Below, piece after piece: positions 11,403-24,042 of a DNA stretch of 64,000 bases. Below the pieces are notes generated by a model. It had not been told where the DNA came from. It worked only from the letters and a program-made list of their open reading frames with translations, and did no database searches. This stretch comes from Synaphobranchus kaupii (lineage: Eukaryota > Chordata > Actinopteri > Anguilliformes > Synaphobranchidae). How positions within the stretch are numbered: the stretch's first letter is position 1; every line of letters starts with the position of its first letter. The position numbers and the translations under genes are program-made. The DNA is taken from the NCBI GenBank assembly GCA_029718625.1, contig CM056381.1, positions 53,438,157-53,502,156 of the forward strand, given 5' to 3'.

Positions 11403-12118
11403 TGTTACGGTTCCGAGTATGAACTGGACCCAAATGCACGATTCGACACACAAGGAATTCCAATAACTCCAATAATTTATTGCTTCGACAATACTTCCTC
11501 CTGAAGCATAGGGAGAGAGACAGACAAGACAGAAACCAGATATGGATTGCAGGGGATCAGCGGGTGAGGCCAGGAACTGGATAGTGGCAGGAATCCGGGC
11601 TGGTTGAGCAGAGGAGGAGCGGGGAGCGGGAGACCGGGTAGACTGGGCACGAACAGCTGCAGGATAGCAGAGCGGAAGCACCGGCTGGGTGCTCAAACAG
11701 CAGCAGGCTTGCAGAACTGGAGCACAGGCAGGATGCACGCACAGCAGCAGGCTTGCCGGACTGGAGCACCGGCAGGATGCTCACACAGCTGTAGGTGGGC
11801 AGAACTGGAGCACAGGCAGATTGCACAAACAGCTGCAGGCTGGTAGACTTGGAAGTAGAACAGAGTTAGTAACAGCGAGGCAGGACAAAATGAACAGCGT
11901 GTTGACGCTGTTCCTGGCGAGAGCTAATTAAAGCTGGACAAGACTGGAAATAGCGAGTTAACGCCGATTCAAACTAGAGATTATAGCAGGCAGGACAGGA
12001 CTAGATACAGAGTATCAAAACGAGACAAGACCAGGGTATTACTACAAAGAGACTTAACGAACTGGCACAGGACAACGAACACCGGGTGACTAAATACAAG
12101 AGTTAATAGGTATCAATT
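11403..12118 (-). repeat. Solo LTR family A, truncated copy
   Basis: Begins TGTTACGGTTCCGAGTATG, identical to the start of the copy at 34259. Homology runs through the repetitive GCAGGCTTGCAGAACTGGAG region to about 12118. There it stops, about 250 bases short of the other copy, so the promoter-side end is missing. Orientation is minus: the TGGACCCAAATGCA block near the left edge is the reverse of the motif near LTR 3' ends. No matching TSD because one end is lost. Confidence 0.75.
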
Positions 12119-12215
12119 TATGGGGGGACAACAGTGCCAAAACTCTGTCGGCTGCGACTGCGACTGCGAATGCAATTGCCTTATACTGTGCGCTTTAATT
12201 AGTCACAACATCTCA

Positions 12216-12515
12216 CTCATACGCACTAGCACTTGCACTGGCACTCGCAGTCGCATGCGCGTTGGCACTCGCAGTCGCATTCGCACTCGCATTCGCACTG
12301 GCACTCGCAGTCGCACTGGCACTCGCATTCGCACTCGCAGTCGCATTCGCGTTGGCACTCGCAGTCGCATTCGCAGTCGCATTCGCACTGGCACTCGCAG
12401 TCGCACTGGCACTCGCATTCGCACTCGCAGTCGCACTCGCAGTCGTATTCGCAATGGCAGTCGCATTCGCACTGGCACTCGCATTCGCACTCGCACTCGC
12501 AGTCGCATTCGCACT
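12216..12515. repeat. Degenerate hexanucleotide tandem array
   Basis: About 300 bases of hexamers drawn from a small set (CACTCG, CAGTCG, CATTCG, CACTGG), with a CpG in most units. Related short blocks precede it at 12150-12172. Because the period is divisible by three, several frames stay open on both strands and give low-complexity peptides (RTRSR, HSQSH, ALAVA). These are not genes. Confidence 0.85.
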
Positions 12516-12518
12516 TTT

Positions 12519-13464
12519 ATGAGTGTAGTTAGTAGCCTAGGCTACTAATTGTTAGCTTGCTGATATAGCTAGCATGCCAGATGGTTAGGTAACGTTAAGA
12601 AGATCAGTATAGGCTACTTTGCTGAATAAAATACAGTAGGCTATATGGTTAGGCTACTGAATCAGTTCACTAACCTTAGCTAAATAGTTCGCAAGTTTGA
12701 TCTTTGATCAGCTCGGGTAGCCTACTATAGCCTATCTAGCTATCTGATCAGCTAAATTAGGCTAAATATAGGCCTATTATTTTTTATTAAAAGACGAAGA
12801 TTTTGTTTTCCTGTCAGGTTGAACGTATTATGGATTTCCTTGTAGCGTGCCAACAATGTCACATTCGAAGAATTTGACGTGGTTTATGAAAAGCTTGCAT
12901 GAGTTCACCATTTAGCTACTGAAATTATAATGCTGGTTAATGCTTTTATGGCTCCCATGCCGAAATTTGACTGCCTGTCAGAATTTGACAGACCCTCGCA
13001 TGCACGCGCGCCCACTCTGCATTATTACTTTCTTTGCCACTGTGTTCCTTCTCCTTTCGCGATTTCCGACTAATATCTTCCTTCTTTCGGTGCATGATCA
13101 AGCCATTCTGTGTCACTGTCCGTACAGATAGCCTACTCTTTTTCTCATTTCAAATGCTCGATTTTCATGGAGTTCTGACATAGACCTAATTTAAACAGCA
13201 TACTTTGCAAGAATCAGCCTAGCCTACGTTAAAAGCGGATAAAATCCATGTAAATTAGGCTATCATTTTTTTTTTAAAACGGCATTAACGTAGGCTAGTG
13301 GAACATAAAAGAATCGCAGTTTGACAGCTAGTCTACAAGCCCTGGGAATAGTCTACGATTCTTCGTTAAGTTCAATGTAGACATAATGTCCAGGACAGCA
13401 TTATGCTGTGGTGACACATCTGGTCCTCTACTGTAGCCTACACCCTCAAAATGTTTTGTTCATA
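12519..13464. other. Non-coding stretch, no gene seen
   Basis: Sequence rich in TAGGCTA and GTAGCCTA words with no recognisable repeat end, RNA gene or coding frame. Confidence 0.5.
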
Positions 13465-13800
13465 CAGTGAGCACCATAATTCATTGGACAGTGACACATT
13501 TTTTGTTATTTTGGTTCTATACTCTCGCACTTTGAGTTTGAAATGATACAATGACAATGACAATGAGGTTGAAGTGCAGACTGTCAGCTGAGGGTTTTTT
13601 CCATCCATATCGGATGAACCGTTTATAAATTATAGAACCTTTTGTAGGCCTACATAGTCCCCCCCATTTTCAGGCATCAAAAAATATTGGACAGTTTAAC
13701 ATAATGTAGAATAAAGTAATAATTTTTAATATTTGGTCGCATATCCTTCGCATGCCATGACTTCCTGATGCCTGTGACCCAACAATATCAAAAGACTCTT
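13465..13800 (-). mobile_element. Tc1-like element, terminal non-coding remnant
   Basis: Starts CAGTGAGCACCATAATTCAT directly after TA, the target dinucleotide of Tc1/mariner elements. It continues through a leader containing TCATTGGACAGTGACACATT and CATATCGGATGAACC, and repeats ATTGGACAGTTTAAC at 13685. No transposase codons survive; the next sequence is a hAT pseudogene. The element family is recognised from general fish repeats, not proven here. Strand assignment is uncertain. Confidence 0.6.
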
Positions 13801-13874
13801 GATATCTTATTTTCTGGTACTCCTACAAGCGATACTAGGCTAGATACTAAAGATACTAGATACTAAAGATCAAT

Positions 13875-15129
13875 TTGATGCCACAGATAGATATAGGGTG
13901 TTCAGAACAGTATATAAGATAACAAAACGTTCAAGGCCAATTTCAGATCTGCAAGTTTTAAATGGCTTGAATATGGGACGCACGCTTCTGATAATTCATG
14001 TGCCAACATTTCCCATCATATTGCAGATGAAATGAGAAAGAAAGTTGTGTGAAAACATATACACATTTTACATAGCACTTCAAAATTGATGAGTCCATCA
14101 CAGTCAGTAAGAAGTCCATCTTGATCATATACATCCGTCATGTCTCTGTGACACAGAAGAGCCCATTACTTTTTTTTTTGGATTTGGTGGAACTTCGTGC
14201 CACACATGCAGAAGCCATTTATGCTGCATTGCTTGGAAACCTTTCCAAGCAAGGATTTACAAATCCTAAAAAGGAACGTCTTCTCTGCTTTACTTCAGAT
14301 GGAGCATCTGTAATGCTTGGTTGTTAATCGGGCGTGGCTTCCAGATTGAGTCAGAGATTTTCAGAATGTGTTGATTTGGCACTGTATGAATCACCATCTT
14401 GAATTAAGTGTTGCAGACACAGTTGAGGACAATGCAGAAATCAAAAATTTTAAGTGTTTTTTTTGACAAGATGTATGCCTTGTATCATGCTTCACCCAAA
14501 AATCGGAGAGAATTGGCATCTTGTTGTGAGTCACTCTCAATGCAGTTCCTGAATATAGAGAGAGTCCTAAGCACCAGATGGGTGGCCTCCAGTTTTAGGA
14601 CTGTCAGATCAGTTTGGCTACAGTACCCTGCGCTGCACAGGCACTTCACAGAGGGTGCTTACCGAGTATCATGAATACAGACAGAGACGAGTACGAGAAG
14701 TTCCTTGGAAACATAAAAATTTTGTATCCAGGGAACTGGCCAGACGGTTGTGACATTCGACATGGTGAGGAAGAAGTCCAGCCCCTATGCTGTTTTTTTC
14801 AGCTGAACAGCACTCCGGGCAAGAGAGGGTTGAGGGAACACATTGGCAATTTTCAGGATGGAACAGGTAACGTGGGAGTGCCTGAAGGTCTAAAGCCGCT
14901 GATGAAAGCAGTGAATACACTTGTCGTCTCCATGGCTGACTGTGAAAGAAGATTCAGTCAAATTAATCTGATCCACAGTGGGGCTCGGACAGCCATGGAT
15001 TTGACGAGCTTGTCCGCTTTGCTTTTTATTTGTTGTGTTGGCCCTCTTGTTGAAAGATTCTCCCCAAGGTTTTACACAAGATCCGTGTACTTTTTGGCCA
15101 ATCGTTTTCCATTTCAGAAACAACAATGA
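13875..15129 (+). pseudogene. hAT transposase remnant (ZNF862/KIAA1586-like)
   Basis: Pieces in several frames follow the order of a hAT transposase related to the domesticated ZNF862 and KIAA1586 proteins. A conserved N-terminal stretch (YRVFRTVYKI.KRSRP) is near 13885. At 14170-14320 lies the RNase H-like core segment FFLDLVELRATHAEAIYAAL...CFTSDGASVML. NRRELASCCESLSMQFLNI and STRWVASSFRTV are at 14500-14610. The C-terminal dimerisation region at 14925-15126 has VVSMADCERRFSQINLI. At least three frameshifts and a deletion after SVMLGC make it non-functional. Whether it came from a mobile hAT or a domesticated multicopy gene cannot be told here. Confidence 0.8.
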
Positions 15130-15371
15130 ATAAACAGGAAATTAATTATTATTCGATATAAAAAATGAGAATCAAATGGTTATTCGTTTTGCTGACTGAT
15201 TTTAAACATAAAATTATAAAAATTGAAATTGGTCTCGATTTCAAAGTCTATAGCGCCATGTTCCAATTTCTGTTTTCTGAAGGGAAAAGGGTCCAGGCGC
15301 ACAGAACTCTGGTCCAGCGGCTACTGAGCCCTCTAGGCCAGGGGTCACATGCTATGCTGCCGCCACGCCCG

Positions 15372-15690
15372 CCATGTTGGGAGTGACAGGATCAGCAGTG
15401 TTGGGAGTGACAGGATCAGCAGTGTCAGGAGCGGCAGGATCAGCAGTGTTGGGAGTGACATGATCAGCAGTTTTGGGTGTAACAGGATCAGCAGTGTTGG
15501 GAGTGACAGGATCAGCAGTGTTGGGAGTGACAGGATCAGCAGTGTCAGGAGCGGCAGGATCAGCAGTGTTGGGAGTGACAGGATCAGCAGTGTTGGGAGT
15601 GACAGGATCAGCAGTGTCAGGAGTAACAGGATCAGTGGTAACAGGAGTAACAGGATCAGTAACAGGATCAGTGTTGGGAGGGACAGCAGC
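15372..15690 (+). repeat. 24-bp minisatellite
   Basis: Tandem units of about 24 bases built on TTGGGAGTGACAGGATCAGC, alternating with a variant holding GTCAGGAGCGGCAGG. About a dozen units are seen, decaying after 15620. The unit length is a multiple of three, so forward and reverse frames stay open (SVGSDRIS, LILSLPTL). I do not regard these as proteins. Confidence 0.85.
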
Positions 15691-16102
15691 AGGAGTGGCC
15701 GTGTCACAGGGGTGTCAGTGTCCTTAGCGGCAGTGGCAGTGTTAGGAGCGGCAATGTTACAAGAGGGCCCTGAATGTTGGACAAAGGAACAACTGGCTGA
15801 AGAAGAAGCTATATCCGTGGTTGGTTTGTACAGGTCGAGACCATATTGAAGCTAGACCATTTGCCACCAGAGTCAGACCATACTGTCATAATTCTGCACT
15901 GCAGCTATGGACACATACATCGTATTTAAGGGGGGGAAACGACTGACCCTCAAAGAGGACAACATGACAAGTGAAAAAATATGCAGGATTGTCCAGGTTC
16001 TCTTTCTTTTCCTCCAAATGTATGGTGATTGCGTAGTAGCTAGTGACGACAAGGTAGGCTAACTAGCTAATTGGCTAGCTAGTTGGCTACACCAGTTAAC
16101 CT

Positions 16103-16187
16103 GGGGTGCGTCTCAATACTCGAAAAATGCACCCTCTTTTCCTCCACTACCATCTACTCCATGCTGAAGAATATTGGGACGCACCCC
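16103..16187. repeat. Short inverted repeat
   Basis: GGGGTGCGTCTCAATA and ATATTGGGACGCACCCC face each other across about 50 bases, inside the first intron of the decayed gene copy. Probably a small MITE fragment. Confidence 0.55.
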
Positions 16188-17250
16188 TTTCCTCCACTCC
16201 ACTCGGGGGCGACTTTGTTTTTATTTATTTTTTTTTATTTGGTGTGAGATTAGTCAAACAAAAGATGATAAGCTACAATATCGAAAACTAGAAGCCTTTT
16301 AACTTATCTATATTGTAATCTTTGTACAGGTTAAGATGGGTAGTTTTTATATCACGGACGATGGGAACGTGGCATTGTCCAGCTTCCGATGGGAGGTTCA
16401 GTACTTTGGATTTGTCACCCGGTGGCCACTATGAAGTGCATGGTGACACAAACGCTGATGATGCACCATTATCATCAGCCACTACACCAGGCACCCATCA
16501 GCGGCTTTCATTTGCCCGAGGGGCATCTACTGCAGTCTCCAGCGCCACTACTACTCCAGTTGCAACAATACTGAGTGGAAGGAGCTTTCAAAGGCTGTTC
16601 TCTCTAATTACAAAAGTAACAATATCTAATGGGAATGAGTAATCTGCCTCTCCAAAAATAAATTGTCTACAATGTTAGTTTTCTCTCACAGACATGGACT
16701 ACTATGGTGGTTTGTTAGTGTCAAGACCAATCTATATTGTACATTATTACTGAATGATAAGAGGTTTTTGTTAACCATAGAAGTTAGATAAAACACACCC
16801 TAGCCGCTGAAATAACATATGACCATTTACCACTTTACCTATTTCAATGTTTTTTCCCACTCTAGGTCACTTCATGCTGCTGAGCTGGTCGATGGTAGAC
16901 TTAGGCCCAGCCAGGTTTTGGTCATTCGCTTTAAAGAAGCCGAGGCCACAGTTTCTGGCATATTGAAAGGAAAGTAAAGGAAGCCCTGGGACACGACGAG
17001 CTCATGATTTTGACATACTCTGAAGGAAATGAAATTCTGGATACAAATGGAATTATAGGTACTGTTTGTATACTAATTTATTGGCAAGTGTATATCTGAA
17101 TATCCTTTTCAGTTGTACCAAACAATCTCAATGAATCTGATTGTAATATATTAAATTATATATATTGTGTGGATAGTTGATTGCCTTGAGAGTTTCTTAC
17201 TTCCCAATATGTGGATACGTAGTGGTCTTGTACTGTTGTTCAAATTACTT

Positions 17251-17292
17251 TAAGTCGCTCTGGATAAGGGCGTCTGCTAAATGATGTAAATT
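17251..17292 (+). repeat. Fish SINE/LINE tail-like segment
   Basis: TCGCTCTGGATAAGGGCGTC followed by TGCTAAATGATGTAAAT is a very common 3'-tail sequence of teleost retroposons. It lies in the third intron of the decayed gene copy. Only about 40 bases are recognisable and no head region adjoins. Confidence 0.55.
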
Positions 17293-17602
17293 TAAATGTG
17301 TGTGTTAATCAAAGTTACTCAATTTTTTCTTAAAGGGTCAATGTATTGGAAACAACTCTCGCTGGAAGGAAGCATGGCTGCTCTGGTGAGGCGGATGTGA
17401 GAGGGTCTTTTCACCGCGTCCCAATGTAACATAAACGTAACTATAAATAACCTAAATATTCATTGTAATTATAAGATTACTGCTTCCAAAGCTGGATAAA
17501 ATTGTTCGTTTGGAAGGTTTTATCAATAATTATTATAACAACATGTCAAACCAGCCCGACTCCAAATGAACAAGATCGCACCTTGGTTCAAGCGACTCTG
17601 AA

Positions 17603-18318
17603 ATGGCGGAGACCGGCGGAGGTAACGTGAGTACAATCTAAGAAATTTATATAAAGCTCCAAAAGCTGGATTTGTTGGAGAGGGTGGTTAACGACCTTGC
17701 TGCGGTAAGTAAAGACATTATTCATCTGAAAAACACCGTTGGCATGAACAATGAGCTAATTCAAGAGCTTCAGAAGGAAAATAAAACCTTAAAGACAACA
17801 AGACAGTCGAGGCGCTGATTAAAACAACTGACAAACTGAAAAAAGATAACACACAAATTCAAAACGAGCTCCTTGGTTTAAAGTGTAGGAGTATGAGAAA
17901 TAATATGGTGCTCATGGGACTAAAGGAAGATAAAGAAAGTTACACTGAAACTGAAAATAAAGTTAAACGATTCATGAAGGAGGAGTTGAACATGACGAGC
18001 GAACAAGTCGCAGAGGTCCGCTTCGAGAGAGTGCACCGTTTTGGCAAACAGGCCACGGGCAAGCCCCGACCGATAGTGGCCAAATTCACGCACTATAAAG
18101 GTAAAGTGGCCGTGTTGGAGAGAGGCAGGGAACTTAAGAACAAACCCTTCTCTATAAACGACCAATACCCTGCAGAGATCATCGAAAGGAGAAGAAAGCT
18201 CTTTCCAATAATGCGTGAGAACCGGGAGAAAAAGCTAAAAGTGTGACTATCTGTTGATAGGTTATATATAAATGACCAGTTATACAGAGACGCAGCAATT
18301 ACACCTTGGCTGTACTAG
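17603..18318 (+). pseudogene. L1 ORF1 protein (coiled coil plus RRM)
   Basis: The start is the ATG at 17603. Heptad-like sequence (LDLLERVVNDLAAVSKDII, NNELIQELQKENKTLK) gives a coiled coil, followed by the L1 ORF1 RNA-binding domain (NNMVLMGLKED, VERVHRFG-like RFERVHRFGK, FTHYKGKVAVLERGR). The C-terminus RLYINDQLYRDAAITPWLY is typical. Damage: an in-frame TAA near 17639, a one-base frameshift near 17800, and TGA at 18244-18246 where the family has Arg before LSVD, probably CGA decay. The family protein is a trimeric nucleic-acid chaperone that coats L1 RNA. Confidence 0.88.
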
Positions 18319-21300
18319 TTAAACTGGAGCGACTCGGTTTTCTTCGTTCTCCTCCGCTACGGTAGCCAGGCTATTTCTATAGCATCCCGTCCTCATTTCT
18401 TTATTCCCTTTTATTTCTTTTATTCCCTATGTCCTGTCAAGAATGAACTTGGGATACAGGAAGGAAGACGGAATTAATAATAATGATAATAATAATAACC
18501 CTAAAGACACCGGTTAATATGGGGAATGAAAGGTTCGAGAATAGTAAAAGGGGTGCCGTAGGCTACGAGTTTGATGGAGGCTATGACCGCTATGATAACG
18601 GTGTAGTACGGATAACAAAAAAAATTAACAATGTTATTAGTATCACTGTTTTACCTTTACTTTTGTTTCATTTTTGATAGAAAATAATAATTAATAAGGA
18701 TATTATGATGAGTGGGCCAATTATTTCTTCTCTCTTAATTCTTTTCATTCTTTGGTGTTATTTTTGACAATTACTATGCAGGTTTTGTTTGCCTGTCTTG
18801 TTTTTGGGTAATTTATTTATTTTTCTTCTTATTGTTTCTAATAATTATATTTTTATGGGACATACGGCCAATATCATGTTGTCCAAAGAAGTGCAATTTG
18901 GGACCATTGACGCTTTATGTGTTGTATATTTTTTTTGTGTGTCTTCGTCTGCGTGTTGGTTGGTTTTTTGTTTTGTTTTTTCCTCATTTAATCACGTCAC
19001 CAAAATCACAATATATAAAAACCACTTACCCTTACATCATTGAATATATGTACGCAGGCACACACACACACACTCATAATAACTTATATTGGATTCATGT
19101 ACAATCAAATTTAATTCATAAAAATGTCTTATAAATTCCTTACCTGGAACATTCGAGGAGCTGGCTCACAGGATAAAAAGACTAAAGTTCTAAATCACTT
19201 AATAAAACTGCAGGCAGACGTATGCCTTCTACAAGAGACGCACCTAACAGAATCAAATCATCAGAAATTAAAATCATCACAATTCAATCAAATCTTTTCA
19301 GCAACATTCAACTCTAAGCAAAGAGGTGTTTCTATTTGAATAAATAAGAAAATTCCACTAATTCACAATACCACCATTGCAGATCCCTATGGAAGATATA
19401 TAATCATTAACGCCTCCATCCATAACAACCTAACTATTGCAAACATCTACGCCCCAAATAATGACGACCCCACATTTTTTCACTCATTTTTCTCTGCTCT
19501 TTCAGATCTCAACAACTCAACTATTATAATTGGAGGTGACTTTAATACAGTTATTAATCCAACCCTGGACAGATCAAGTACATCAGGTAACTCAAGGACA
19601 TGGCACTCCACTGAAACGATAAAATAATATATGAGAGATTTTGGTCTTGGCGATAGTTGACGACTGAAAAACCCAACAACTAGGGAATACTCATACTTTT
19701 CACCCCTCCATAAATCATTCTCTCGCATAGACTATTTTCTCACCAGTAACTCAATTCTTACAGACATCTCAGATGCAGAAATTCACCCCATCATAATCAG
19801 TGACCACGCCCCAGTCTCCTTCAAGTTAAATAGTAAACAACCCAAACAGCCCGCCCCTAGATGGCGCTTCAACACATCCCTGCTTAAAGATGCTGACTTT
19901 GACTCATTTTTCAATAAAGAGTGGGCCTCCTTCATGGAAATAAACGATTCTCTGGAAATCTCACCCACATTACTATGGGAAACAAGTAAAGTAGTACTGA
20001 GGGGCAAAATTATATCATACTGAACATACAAGAAAAAAAGAGATCAACAATTCGAAAAAGACCTAGAACAAAAAATCAAAGACCTAAGTGATGCTTATGC
20101 TAATGATCCCAAGGAAAAAACACAAACTGAACTGAGTAAATTACAAGTTCAACTTAATAAAATCTTAAATGAAAAAACACAATTTCTAATACAGAGACTC
20201 AGACAAGAACACTTTGAACACAACAACAAATTAGGAAAATATCTGGCAAACCAACTAAAAAGAAATAAAGAAAAGTCAATAATCCCGGTCATAAAGGACT
20301 CAGCGGGGAAGATCATGGTAACACCACAGGACATAAATAGTACTTTCCGGACATTCTACAACAAACTATACAGTTCAGACCATGAACCTACATCAGGAGA
20401 CATCAACTAATTTCTAACTAACATAACCCTACCACAACTATCCAAAGAACATGCAGAAGTACTGGATAAACCATTGACACTGAATGAATTCCACAAAGCA
20501 CTAAATCAGATGTCTAATAATAAAGCACCAGGACCTGATGGTTTCCCTGCTGAATTCTTCAAACACTTCTGGAATACCATATCTCCACTATTCATAAGAA
20601 TGACGCTCGAAATAAAACACAACTCCAAAATCCCAACTCATATGAATACAGCCCTTATCTTAGTACTACTTAAGCCTGACAAAAACCCTACCATACCCTT
20701 TAACTACCGGCCCCTATCACTCATCAACACAGATGTCAAGATAATCAGCAAAGCATTAGCCAACCGTCACCCCAATCATAATTCATCCAGACCAAACCGG
20801 TTTCATCAAAGGACGACACTCATCAAACAACATGCGCAGATTATTCAATGTAATTAATCTAACCAAACAAAACAACCTAAAAACAATAATTACCTCATTA
20901 GATGCAGAAAAAGCTTTCGACAAGGTTAACTGGGAAATTCTGTTTGCAACATTACAAAAATTTGGTTTCGGAGAATCGTATATTCATTGGATAAGGATAT
21001 TATACACCTCACCTATGGCCACAGTCACTACTAATGGAATCACATCACAAAGTTTCACTTTACACAGGGGGACCAGGCAAGGATGTCCACTCTCTCCCTC
21101 CCTATTCGCCATATTTATCGAACCCCTCGCAGCAGCAATCAGACAGAACCAAAACATTAAGGGAATCATAACCCACAATACTCACCACAAGATCAGCCTT
21201 TACGCAGATGATGTGTTGTTATACTTGCAAGAACCAACAAACTCGCTACAGGAAGTCATCAAACTCATAAATACATTCTCGAAAGTGTCCAACTACTCCA

Positions 21301-21917
21301 TAAACTGGACTAAATCTACCATTCTACCCTTAGATGAAGACAGTTGGAATGTCGCAACCCAAAAAACATCCCTCCCCTTCTCCACTGGGAACATTAGATA
21401 TTTAGGTATTAACATTTCACCCAAGCTGTCAGAGTTATTCCATATCAACTTCACCCCATTAATTAAAACAATAGAAGATGATCTACTCCACTGGATGAAT
21501 CTTCCTCTTTCCCAACTAGGCAGAATAACAACGGTAAAAATGTCAATCCTTCCAAAAGCCAATTATCTTTTCACCATGACTCCCACCAAACCCACCTCCA
21601 ATTGGCTTAACTCTCTGGATTCAATAACCACTAAATCCTAATTTTAAATCTCCACTTAACTTCACCACATGGAAACAAAAAGGTATCACACATCTTCATC
21701 ACATTTTCTTAGACAACACTCTTCTAACTTTCAAAGACCTGGTCCAGAGGTACGGCGTTGGGAGAGAACAATATCTCCAATACCTACAGTTAAAATCCAT
21801 TCTCAAATCTAAAAGCAACATATCACAGAATGATTTACGCCCACCCCAATTAATTGAAGAAATCCACAAAATTACAACTGAGAAAATGCTTTCCAAATTT
21901 TATAAATTATGAATCCC

Positions 21918-23056
21918 TGTTAGGAGCTGGTGGGGGGAAGGACCCAAACGCAGGCAGAAGTACAAAAAACCGAAGTTTAATGAGGGCAAGGCAGCAATCC
22001 ATGGTAAAACAGGCAGGGTTGAAAAAACCGGGTAGACAGACAACGAAACAAAACACAGTCCAAAGAGTGGTCAAGGAACAAGCAGGAGTCAAAACCGGGA
22101 AGGCACAGCAAAAGCACAAAAACAGGATCCAAAAACAGGGTCGCGAGAACACAGGCAGGGGTCAAAACAGGGGAGGCAGAGAAGGAACAAAAAGAAAACA
22201 AAACAGACTGAAAAGACAACAAAAAATAAAACAACAACAGGTAAAGGAAGAGGGATACGAAAACTCTGAAACAGATATCAGGGCAGGACCTCGGGACACT
22301 CGCAAAAACACAGTAGAAAATCAATAATGAGGAACTCGCGAAGACGGACTGAAATAACAGGGTTTAAATACACAAGGAGAAGATTACACAAAAGGAATCA
22401 GGTGTGAAGGGGAGGGGAAATGGGAGAGTACACAGGTGAGAACAATGAGGGTTAACAAGGACCAATAATACAATGATGGGGGAAACGTAAGACACGGACT
22501 GGAATACACATAGACACAATGATAACAAACGGCCTGGGGTTAGCAGGTAAACAAGTGCACTGCTCAGAGGGGAAGCACACGAAAGTGGACACACATGCAG
22601 AGAATGCAAAATCAGAGATACAGGGATAGGATAACGAGGAGGGAAATGACAGCTGCAGGTAGAAACTCAAGATTAATTAGTAATTAGTAATGTTAGTAGC
22701 GAACTCTAAAACCCTAATGTTAGTAGGTTAGCTGGTTAGTATTATATACACGTTAGTTTGTTAGCAGTAGTTTGTTAGTATTAAATCTAATCTAACAGTT
22801 AGTATGATTAGTACATTAGTATTAAATACAAATATTAATAAAGCCAGAAGGAAGAAAACGAGATACGAAATACAGAGGAAACCCGAATGTTCCCAAAATC
22901 ACCCGAATAGTGTAATGACAAAGACAGGGAGTGGAATCTGAGGAACATGGAACGCGGACTGACAATCGCGAGGGAAATGCAGGAAAAAAGAAAAAAAGAA
23001 ATCGGGAAAAATAATAATACAGAATAAACAGACAGACAAATTACAGAATCCTAACA
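21918..23056 (-). repeat. Solo LTR family C, copy 1, inside L1 ORF2
   Basis: A 1139-bp unit begins TGTTAGGAGCTGG and ends ATCCTAACA, giving inverted ends TGTTAGG/CCTAACA. It is flanked by ATCCC and AACCC, a 5-bp TSD with one mismatch. L1 coding sequence resumes on the far side (L..NP to LTQLYHF), proving insertion into the L1. The copy at 32131-33248 matches along its whole length. Minus orientation is inferred from the GGACCCAAACGCA block near the left end. No gag or pol lies beside it. Confidence 0.88.
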
Positions 23057-23486
23057 AACCCGGACTGACACAACTATATCACTTCCGTCTGCAAAATGGG
23101 AACAAGATTTAGCAATCTCTCCCAGCGCCGACTTTTGGACACAAATATGCAGGAACACATTCACTATGACTAACAACACCAACTTACAACTAATTCAGTT
23201 TAAGGTAAACCATAGAGCACATATCACCCAGCACAAAATGTACAAAATGGGACTAACAGACACAGACATTTGCTCACATTGCACACTAGACACCCCAGAT
23301 AACTACTTTCATGCTACCTGGCTCTGCCCACCCATCCAAAGTTTCTGGCACAAAATTACTGACACAATATCCCTGTCCTTAAACTGCGACATTCCACTAT
23401 CCCCTTCTCTCTGCCTACTGGGAGACGTCTCAGTAATCACACCAACAATCCAAAACACCAAGTCCTTACTTACAGCCTTAACTATC

Positions 23487-24042
23487 TGTCATGAACCTAA
23501 TACGGGCTGGACCCAAATGCAACGACCAGGAGGCAGAGGGACAGAAAAAGGCAATTTATTATAGCTTGGGGTAGTCCCAAGCTGTACACAGATAATAAAC
23601 AGTAAACACAATAAAGTCCGGAGCTTCTCCAGGACTTGAATCTGCTCCAAGCCGGAGCTGGACTTGAACGGCAAGCAGGATGTTCCAAGCCGGAAGTGGA
23701 CTTGGTACTGGAACCCTGGAGTTCCAACCGGAACTGGGCAGGACAGGAAACTGGAACGGATTACTCTGGAACGAGACTTAACCAGAACACTGGGTTGTTC
23801 CAAACCGGAACTGGACTTGGTACGGAACACTGGATGTTCCAAACCGGAACTGGACTGCACTGGGACTGGATCGGACCAAACAGGAACTGGATCACAGGAA
23901 CACGGAGTTGTTCCAAACCGGAACTGGACTGGACTGGGACTGGATAGTCAAACTGGAACTGGATCACGGGAACACGGAGTTGTTCCAAACCGGAACTGGG
24001 GCAAAACACGGAAAACGGACCGGATGGGAACGGAACGTTACA
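23487..24042 (-). repeat. Solo LTR family D inside L1 ORF2
   Basis: A 556-bp unit begins TGTCATGAACC and ends CGTTACA, with perfect 5-bp duplication CTATC (23482-23486 and 24043-24047). The interior is a set of GGAACTGGACTGG and TTCCAAACCGGAACTGG repeats (23790-24000). Minus orientation: the TGGACCCAAATGCA block is at 23508-23521, next to what would be its 3' end. L1 ORF2 sequence resumes at about 24050 (KTILLHWKTRNTLNTTHWL). Confidence 0.88.

Noticed and set aside
12120..12548. Several overlapping open frames on both strands with Arg/Thr/Ser or His/Ser composition
   Set aside because: They are produced by a hexanucleotide tandem array whose period is a multiple of three; no start context or homology.
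15345..15849. Open frames rich in SVGSDRIS or LILSLPTL
   Set aside because: Artefact of the 24-bp minisatellite.
22364..22670. Cys/Leu/Pro-rich minus-strand frames, and similar ones at 32133-32801
   Set aside because: They lie inside the two copies of LTR family C and are not shared as conserved proteins; LTR sequence explains them.
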